Shown here one piece after another: positions 58,931-64,000 of a stretch of DNA of 64,000 nt (position 1 is the first letter of the stretch; the number at the start of each line of letters is the position of its first letter). Below the pieces are notes generated by a model that searched no databases, had not been told where the DNA came from, and saw only the letters and a program-made list of their open reading frames with translations. Source of the stretch: Paenibacillus selenitireducens. Lineage in GTDB: Bacteria > Bacillota > Bacilli > Paenibacillales > Paenibacillaceae. The stretch lies in contig NZ_MSZX01000004.1 in assembly GCF_002021565.1 (NCBI RefSeq), positions 434,027 through 498,026 on the forward strand, in the 5' to 3' direction. The position numbers and the translations under genes are program-made.

Positions 58931-58975
58931 CAATGGCAAAAATTTGCCGATACAGACAGCACGGAGAACGTAACA
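58931..58975 (+). repeat. Second-type repeat remnant
   Basis: TTTGCCGATACAGACAGCAC then GGAGAACGTAACAGAGG, matching 19447-19480. Confidence 0.55.
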
Positions 58976-58993
58976 GAGGGAGAAGCCCAGATC

Positions 58994-59089
58994 ATTGAAC
59001 TAACGGAGAACGATAGTTCAAACAACCAGGGAGCAGACCGCTACGGGCAGCTGCTCCCTTTCGCATTGAAGTAACGGCAGGATAGTTCA
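58994..59089 (+). repeat. attC-like repeat, complete
   Basis: Left half TTGAACTAACGGAGAACGAT with AGTTCAA; hairpin GGGAGCAGACCGC-TACGG-GCAGCTGCTCCC; right half TTGAAGTAACGGCAGGATAG with TTCAA. Each half alone is a nearly symmetric TTGAACTA/TAGTTCAA site. A terminator CTGCCGG...CCGGCAG with CTTTTGT follows at 59092-59118. Confidence 0.92.
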
Positions 59090-59118
59090 AAACTGCCGGC
59101 GTCGGATCCGGCAGCTTT

Positions 59119-59502
59119 TGTCGTTTAAAAGGTCGAACGAATATTTCAGGTATCTCGGTTATCGATACATGTTCTTGTCTGGGCCGGGCGGCGTCACAAT
59201 TCGGATCGGACATTAATGCGGTATGCGGTCAGTTGTACCGAACCGAATAGTGAACGTAGCATGATTTCAAAAAACTTTGCCTTTAGCCGAATTCACCTAA
59301 ACTGGAAGTTGAGATGAAATGAGGAGGCTGGCGTATTGGAACACCATATAGGTAGTTGTCATATCCGCAATATTATCGGAATGGAGACGTACAGTGCAAG
59401 GAAAATCTGGTATTGCCGAATTTTCATTGACTTTATTTTCATAAGACATCTTTTGTAGAATTGAAAGAAAGATGTACCTTTTTGTTCCATCTGTTTGTAT
59501 AT
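59119..59502. other. Intergenic region, no gene seen
   Basis: GC-richer start, then AT-rich; GATGAGGAGGCTGGCG at 59314 looks like a ribosome site for a frame beginning at TTG 59336 that soon stops. Nothing recognisable. Confidence 0.4.
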
Positions 59503-59613
59503 ACCTGCATTCCGTTATTATCGGTGCAGGTTTTTTTATTAACTTGACTTAGAGCTAACTCTAAGTTGTAAACTAACTTTAATCAAAAGAGATGGATGAT
59601 GTTATTGTATTCA
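59503..59613 (+). repeat. MerR-gene 5' block, decayed copy
   Basis: CCTGCA...TGCAGG hairpin with T7, TTGACT (59544-59549), 19-bp spacer with dyad ACTTAGAGCTAACTCTAAGT, TAAACT (59569-59574), and the start ATGATGTTATTGTATTC. It is the same as 63039-63145, but the MerR coding part is deleted after six codons. Confidence 0.85.
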
Positions 59614-59792
59614 TGGTAAACGTTTTTTCCTGCGCCTGGGTCTCCAATAAAAAGACCTATTCCCTTAAAGTATAGACAAATCCTCAAAAAAAGTTATATC
59701 CTTTAGTTGATATTGAAGCACTTCATTGGGTTTGATTTCTTAGGCTTTAACATAAGAAAATACAAAATTCACAAAGGGGAGTAAGGTTCATA

Positions 59793-59834
59793 ATGCAGTT
59801 AAATTTATCATCTCCAGGCATGATTCGAAAATGA
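59793..59834 (+). CDS. 13-residue coupling peptide before the histidine kinase
   Basis: ATG 59793 with GGGGAGTAAGG upstream encodes MQLNLSSPGMIRK and its TGA overlaps the kinase ATG (ATGA). The kinase has no good ribosome site of its own, so translation is probably coupled through this peptide. It may alternatively be the remnant of a longer gene. Confidence 0.55.
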   Translation: MQLNLSSPGMIRK

Positions 59835-60985
59835 GTGATCAAAGGAAATGGCATTGGTTGGACTATTTTCTATTTCTCATGCGTACGGTATGGTTTGCAT
59901 TTAATGGCTACGCGATATTTAGTAGTACGATTGGTTCAGAAAAGTGGATTTTACTTTTATGGGCTAGTTGTTCTTATATATTACCCCATCTATTTTATCG
60001 ACCTAGGCTTATTAAATTCCAATATTATTTAATGGCCGAGGTGCTGTTAACGGGTTCTTTGTTTATTTACTTATCGAGTCAGTATGATATATCAGTGACT
60101 TACAGTTTTTTACTTGTGCCTATCCTTACTCTTGCTTATGCTTGTCAAGTTAAGCCATTAATTTGGTTAGGACCTTTCGCCGTATTAGCTAGTACATGGG
60201 CAGGCAGTCTCTTCACTAATCAGGATTTCTTTAAACTCTTCATTGATACTACTATTTTTTATGGTATTGGGTTTTGTTTAGGAAGGATGACCATTGTCAA
60301 CAAAGCTAATAAAGAGTTAATTGCCTCTATAGAGGAAAAAAACAAGGATTTGGAATATTACGCGAAAAAGATTGAGGAACTAACGATTAAGGAAGAACGA
60401 AATAGAGTTTCACAAGATTTGCATGATACGGTAGGCCATATTTTCACATCAGTCATAACAAGTTTGGATGCCCTTCCTTTTCTATATCAGGCAGATCAAA
60501 AAGAAGCAGAAAAAAGTATAAAAGAGATATCAGATTTAGCACGAAATGGATTAAACGATGTGAGAAAGACAATTCACCATATGTCTTCAACGGACCATCA
60601 GACGCTTGTTGAATCAGTGAAAGAATTGATTGCTGATTTTATGAAACATACATCAACGGATATACAACTGAATGTCGAAGGGGAAGCGACCAAAGTCAGT
60701 GAAAGAGTAAAGTTAGCCATTATTCGTTGTATCCAAGAAGGACTTACAAATGCGAAAAGACATGGTCAGGCCACTTTTATTAAAGTAAATATTTCGTTTG
60801 AACAAGAAGAGTTGATCGTTCTTATCGAAGATAATGGAAATGGTTGTAATGAATTGAATTTAGGATTTGGCTTACGCTCCATGAAAGATCGAATATCGGC
60901 ATTAGCGGGTACGGTTAACTTTGATTCTAAATTGAATAATGGTATGAGGATCACGTGTAACATACCTATGGCAAAGGAAGTTTAA
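59831..60985 (+). CDS. Sensor histidine kinase (NarL-partner, HisKA_3 type)
   Basis: 384 codons from ATG 59831. Residues 10-155 hold about five membrane segments with little extracellular sequence. A coiled coil (ELIASIEEKNKDLEYYAKKI) leads to EERNRVSQDLHDTVGHIFTS, with the phosphorylated His in DLHDTVGH. Then the ATPase domain: RCIQEGLTNAKRHGQA (N box), VLIEDNGNGC (G1), LGFGLRSMKDRI (G2). It resembles DesK/LiaS-type kinases that sense membrane state. Its partner is the next gene. Confidence 0.9.
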   Translation: MSDQRKWHWLDYFLFLMRTVWFAFNGYAIFSSTIGSEKWILLLWASCSYILPHLFYRPRLIKFQYYLMAEVLLTGSLFIYLSSQYDISVTYSFLLVPILTLAYACQVKPLIWLGPFAVLASTWAGSLFTNQDFFKLFIDTTIFYGIGFCLGRMTIVNKANKELIASIEEKNKDLEYYAKKIEELTIKEERNRVSQDLHDTVGHIFTSVITSLDALPFLYQADQKEAEKSIKEISDLARNGLNDVRKTIHHMSSTDHQTLVESVKELIADFMKHTSTDIQLNVEGEATKVSERVKLAIIRCIQEGLTNAKRHGQATFIKVNISFEQEELIVLIEDNGNGCNELNLGFGLRSMKDRISALAGTVNFDSKLNNGMRITCNIPMAKEV

Positions 60986-61662
60986 TGATCATGATTAAAG
61001 CAGCAATCGTTGAAGATCAAGAGATTTTGAGAAAAAGCTTAAAAATTGTGATTGAAAATATTTCTGACATTGAGATTGTTGGAACTGCGGAAAATGGAGA
61101 AGAAGCCATTGCTTTATGCGAAAGGGAAAACCTTGATGTTCTTTTAATGGATATTCAAATGCCGGTGATGGATGGGGTAAAGGCGACAGACGAAATTAAA
61201 AAACGTTGGCCCCATATTAAAGTTATCATACTTACTACTTTTCAAGATGTTACTCATGTTTTGAATGCCTTAAATGCTGGTGCAGAGGGTTACATATTAA
61301 AGGCGGTTGATCCAGAATATTTAGTTCAGGGGATTAAAATGGTGTATCACGGAGGTTCCCTCATTCCTCAACAATTAGCAAAAGAGGTGTTTGGGCAGAT
61401 ACAATTAAATAATAACTCACACTCGGATCAAGACCATAACTCGATAAATCATCCATATGATTTAAATCATCAAGAAATAAAAGTTTTAAAATGTTTAACC
61501 CAAGGATTGTCTAATAAAGACATTACCGAAAAGATGTTTCTTTCCATGGGAACGGTGAAAAATTATGTTTCTACCATTTATTCGAAATTAAATGTAAAAA
61601 ACAGATCTTCCGCTATTACTAAAGCAATGGAAGAGAGTCTTATAGAAGATAAGAAACATTAA
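60985..61662 (+). CDS. NarL/LuxR family response regulator
   Basis: 225 codons from ATG 60985 (overlaps the kinase TAA; ATG 60991 is the alternative). Receiver: IKAAIVEDQEILRKSLKIVI, phospho-acceptor Asp in VLLMDIQMPVMDG, then TTF and K-A. Output: LNHQEIKVLKCLTQGLSNKD, ITEKMFLSMGTVKNYVSTIY, helix-turn-helix of the LuxR type. It likely activates the alpha/beta hydrolase gene downstream, which has its own leader region. Confidence 0.9.
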   Translation: MIMIKAAIVEDQEILRKSLKIVIENISDIEIVGTAENGEEAIALCERENLDVLLMDIQMPVMDGVKATDEIKKRWPHIKVIILTTFQDVTHVLNALNAGAEGYILKAVDPEYLVQGIKMVYHGGSLIPQQLAKEVFGQIQLNNNSHSDQDHNSINHPYDLNHQEIKVLKCLTQGLSNKDITEKMFLSMGTVKNYVSTIYSKLNVKNRSSAITKAMEESLIEDKKH

Positions 61663-61668
61663 ATAAGA

Positions 61669-61717
61669 GAGTGTAGATGAAGTTAATTCGACTTTGTCTA
61701 CGCTCTTTTTTGATTGC
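61669..61717 (+). terminator. Terminator of the two-component operon
   Basis: GAGAGTGTAGATGAAG...CTTTGTCTACGCTC with T6. Confidence 0.75.
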
Positions 61718-61850
61718 AGCCCCTTATTTAAATATTAGCCAAAGGTCATAATTTTCGTTGTATTTAAAAATATTTATGACTTATTAATGACTTACCGGCA
61801 CTACAGTATATTACTTTTCAATTGTAGAGTATTGGGTAAGGAGGGGTTAG

Positions 61851-62888
61851 ATGAAAAATTTAAAGAGATTCATAAAATATGTCGGATATGTCGGTGTATT
61901 CATTATTATCATACTGGTAATTGCACTTTTCAGGCCCACATGGACTTCGAATATAAAAGGGGATAACAGTATTAGTGTCTTAGAACAAGTTGAGATCAAT
62001 GGCACCAAACAGCAAATCATGATTAGAGGCCGTGATCTAAATAACCCGGTTATTATTTCTGTACACGGGGGACCGGCTTGTTCCGAAATTCCTTATGCAG
62101 CTAAGTACGAGGACTTGTTAGAAAAGGATTTCACTATCGTTAATTACGATCAAAGAGGAAGCGGTAAATCATATCATTTTAATGAGGATTATTCTAATTT
62201 AACGGCAGATGTACTTGTAGATGATTTATTAGAACTTACCGATTATATTTCGAAACGATTAGGTAAAGAGAAAGTGATCTTATTAAGTCATTCTTACGGT
62301 ACATATTTAGGAACAATGGCTGCTTATAAAGCACCAGAAAAATATGAAACCTATATTGGGATTGGTCAACTGGGTAATATGCAAGAAAGTGAAATAGATA
62401 ATTTGAATTATACAATAAGTGAAGCGAAAAAAGCCGGAAATACAGAAGATGTGAAGTACTTAGAGGGGATCGCTGAAAATATATATAAAGGAGAGGCAGT
62501 GGCTCCAAGAGATTATGTAGGGAAGTACGGCGGCGCTACAAGACTTATCAATATGCCGGATGGCAATATATTAGGGATACTATTAAGTCGTGAATATAAT
62601 TTGTTAGATTTAATTCGCTATACCAGTGGATTTAAGACACAAGCACAGCTTGTAAAAGAGGTTTTTGATAAGCCACTACCTAAGATAGTTACCAAACTTG
62701 ATTTACCATTTTATTTTGTAATGGGTAAATACGACGCTATGACTTCATCTAATGCAGCAAAGAAATATTTTGATAGGATTGAAGCGGATCAAAAGGAGTT
62801 CATTTCTTTTGAAGAGTCAGCTCATTATCCACAATTTGAAGAGAAGGAAAAATTTTATAAATGGATGTGCGATACATTTATAAAGTAA
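61851..62888 (+). CDS. Alpha/beta hydrolase, proline-iminopeptidase-like, membrane anchored
   Basis: 345 codons from ATG 61851 with AAGGAGGGG upstream. Residues 12-30 are a signal anchor (GYVGVFIIIILVIALF). VIISVHGGPACSE is the oxyanion motif H-G-G-P, DQRGSGKS the next block, LLSHSYGTYLG the nucleophile elbow, MGKYDAMT the acid, and ESAHYPQFEE the His. Domain order fits S33 peptidases. The anchor would place the enzyme outside the membrane. It lies between two MerR-promoter blocks together with the two-component system. Confidence 0.85.
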   Translation: MKNLKRFIKYVGYVGVFIIIILVIALFRPTWTSNIKGDNSISVLEQVEINGTKQQIMIRGRDLNNPVIISVHGGPACSEIPYAAKYEDLLEKDFTIVNYDQRGSGKSYHFNEDYSNLTADVLVDDLLELTDYISKRLGKEKVILLSHSYGTYLGTMAAYKAPEKYETYIGIGQLGNMQESEIDNLNYTISEAKKAGNTEDVKYLEGIAENIYKGEAVAPRDYVGKYGGATRLINMPDGNILGILLSREYNLLDLIRYTSGFKTQAQLVKEVFDKPLPKIVTKLDLPFYFVMGKYDAMTSSNAAKKYFDRIEADQKEFISFEESAHYPQFEEKEKFYKWMCDTFIK

Positions 62889-62904
62889 TATAAAACGAAT
62901 AACT

Positions 62905-63030
62905 ATGTTGGTTCCTAATTTTCTTAAAGAGTTGAATATCTTGTATTCTAGCAATAAGCCGTTTCCTGGCAAAACGCATTACATTCAATTACGCGAAATC
63001 GTTTATTTTGAAATAGCAGAAGAGAAATAA
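62905..63030 (+). pseudogene. Short fragment, possibly of a LytTR-type protein
   Basis: ATG 62905 to TAA 63030: MLVPNFLKELNILYSSNKPF, HYIQLREIVYFEIAEEK. The Y-I-x-L-x-E-I-x-Y-F-E segment resembles the first strands of a LytTR DNA-binding domain. Too short to be functional. Confidence 0.35.
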
Positions 63031-63038
63031 GCCATGAG

Positions 63039-63145
63039 CCTGCACTCCGTGATTATCGGTGCAGGTTTTTTATTTTAGTTGACTTAGAGTTAACTCTAAG
63101 TTGTAAACTAACTAATCCAAAGAGAGGGATGATGTTATTGTATTC
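63039..63145 (+). promoter_or_regulatory. MerR-type promoter block, second copy
   Basis: CCTGCAC...GGTGCAGG hairpin with T6, then TTGACT (63079-63084), a 19-bp spacer, TAAACT (63104-63109). The perfect 20-bp palindrome ACTTAGAGTTAACTCTAAGT (63082-63101) lies between. Start codons ATGATG at 63129. Confidence 0.9.
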
Positions 63146-63475
63146 CATAAGTAAAACTGCTGAGATGTCCGGTATTAGTTCATATACATTAAGATATTAC
63201 GAAAAGCTTGGATTACTTCCCCCACCCAAAAGACAAAACGGTGGAAGGCGTTTTTATATAGAAACTGATATTCGATTCTTGATGTTCCTGAAAGGTTTAA
63301 AAGAAACTGGAATGTCTTTAGAGGATGTTCATGAGTTTATCCAAGACGGTTGTATTTTGGAAAAAATTAATTTTGAATGAGGAAGTGGAAACAGCAGAAC
63401 AAGATTATTCGAAAAAAATAAAGCATCTTAAAGAAAATGATACGATCTTTACGGTAACGAATTAAAGGGAATTAC
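63129..63475 (+). pseudogene. MerR family regulator, frameshifted
   Basis: YSISKTAEMSGISSYTLRYYEKLGLLPPPKR is an intact winged helix, then RRFYIETDIRFLMFLKGLKE, TGMSLEDVHEFIQDG. The frame stops at TGA 63378-63380. The next frame continues LNEEVETAEQDYSKKIKHLK, ENDTIFTVTN, to TAA 63475. One frame change in the coiled coil separates the two parts. The DNA-binding half alone might still bind the palindrome at 63082. Confidence 0.75.
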
Positions 63476-63594
63476 TAATCTCTAAATTGCCAATCAAGGT
63501 GTTCCTGTATGTCTTAATTATGACGTCGTGGTGGGAACAGGCTGTTTTTAAGAAGGTGCTTCAAAAATATCGTTATGGATTCAACTACCAGAGA

Positions 63595-63780
63595 AATCAG
63601 GTAATCGCCTACTTAGCAAAGGATGGGGATTAGCAAATCGAGAGCATTTAGTACCAAACCAAATTGAGACAAAATTTCGTATTGGATCAGTTAGCAAACA
63701 ATTTACGGCAGCAGCAATATTGTTGCTTCAGGAGCATGGTAAACTATCCATTAAAATAAAGATTAGGGACATTTTTTATC
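63595..63780 (+). pseudogene. Serine hydrolase (beta-lactamase family), N-terminal fragment
   Basis: LLSKGWGLANREHLVPNQIE then TKFRIGSVSKQFTAAAILLL, where SVSK is the S-x-x-K nucleophile block, then QEHGKLSIKIKIRDIF. Both the start and the C-terminal two thirds are absent. Fourth trace of this superfamily in the window. Confidence 0.7.
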
Positions 63781-63842
63781 GATTGCGATTTCATTGCAAC
63801 AAAATCCCAGAATTTTGCGTTTTTTTCTTGGGGGTGATTTAA

Positions 63843-64000
63843 ATGAAGAAATTAATGATTATAATTCTCGCCTTGCTTGGCTTAGTTGCATGTGATAAGT
63901 CTTCACAATCTGAAGAACAGATTACTGTAAATCGCGATATTCCCAAGGATCAAGCTGTAATAACAACGGTTCCTGCTCCTGAAGAAGACCCTTTTTTAGC
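63843..64000 (+). CDS. Lipoprotein, N-terminal part (cut by the window end)
   Basis: ATG 63843 with GGGGGTGA upstream. MKKLMIIILALLGLVACDKS is a lipoprotein signal with lipobox LVAC. Then SEEQITVNRDIPKDQAVITT and VPAPEEDPFL before the window ends in frame. The mature domain cannot be identified from about 35 residues. Confidence 0.75.
   Translation, partial: MKKLMIIILALLGLVACDKSSQSEEQITVNRDIPKDQAVITTVPAPEEDPFL

Noticed and set aside
3196-59089. CRISPR array
   Set aside because: The repeats are about 80-100 nt, separated by whole genes of variable length, with variable hairpins; there are no regular 30-40 nt spacers and no cas genes.

Overview
The window reads as chromosome from a low-to-mid GC, spore-forming Gram-positive bacterium, most likely Paenibacillus or a close relative. 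This is inferred from strong AGGAGG-type ribosome sites with frequent TTG/GTG starts, a CwlJ/SleB spore-cortex hydrolase, an S-layer-homology protein, two secreted proteins with copper-amine-oxidase-like stalk domains, a DHHW/DUF4358 pair, and remnants of LplB-type permease and YesM-type kinase genes. No rRNA, tRNA or CRISPR array was seen.

Layout. 0-3 kb: DHHW/DUF4358 lipoprotein pair, a reverse-transcriptase remnant, an amber-interrupted membrane gene and an alpha/beta hydrolase. 3-59 kb: a long accessory region of mostly plus-strand, single, small genes (GNAT acetyltransferases, P-loop kinase, RidA, aminoglycoside-type nucleotidyltransferase and phosphotransferase, RDD, DinB, VOC/glyoxalase, ankyrin, histidine phosphatase, unknowns). 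They are separated by about 30 copies of a structured intergenic repeat. Longer or minus-strand genes interrupt it: an ECF sigma factor, SDR/MarR, an RCC1-like protein, a WYL regulator/PPOX pair, a CadA metal pump with its CmtR-like sensor, S-layer and stalk proteins, PhzF, AraC/proline dehydrogenase, two orphan oligopeptide permeases, MerR/SRPBCC and MerR/GH5 operons. 59-64 kb: a two-component system with an alpha/beta hydrolase, bracketed by two copies of a MerR-type promoter block, then decayed genes and a lipoprotein running off the end.

The most interesting structure is the repeat. A complete copy has a left half (CTAACGGGACACGATAG), a GC-rich hairpin of variable sequence, and a right half (CTAACGGGCAGGATAG). 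Each half is itself an imperfect inverted repeat around a 6-7 nt spacer, and in many copies the two halves can also pair with each other. This is the layout of integron attC sites (R''-L''-variable hairpin-L'-R'). Several genes stop inside the left half, the units carry one gene each, and related genes and identical flanks recur in distant units. No integron integrase is visible; only the C-terminal end of a tyrosine recombinase lies in the array. One unit (near 42.2 kb) ends in a quite different, GC-rich, attC-like structure that looks foreign. I propose an integron-like cassette array; a dispersed terminator/MITE family is the main alternative.

A second theme is antibiotic-type attenuation. 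Two genes or operons are preceded by a promoter, a very short leader peptide ending in Val-Val-(Ile-Phe or Leu)-Asn-stop, and tandem terminators: a two-gene PEP-utilising phosphotransferase with its domains split and in reversed order (24.5-26.1 kb), and a branched-polyamine synthase homologue (35.4-36.6 kb).

The region is decaying: about 25 truncated, frameshifted, internally deleted or fused genes were found, most too short to be called by standard gene finders.
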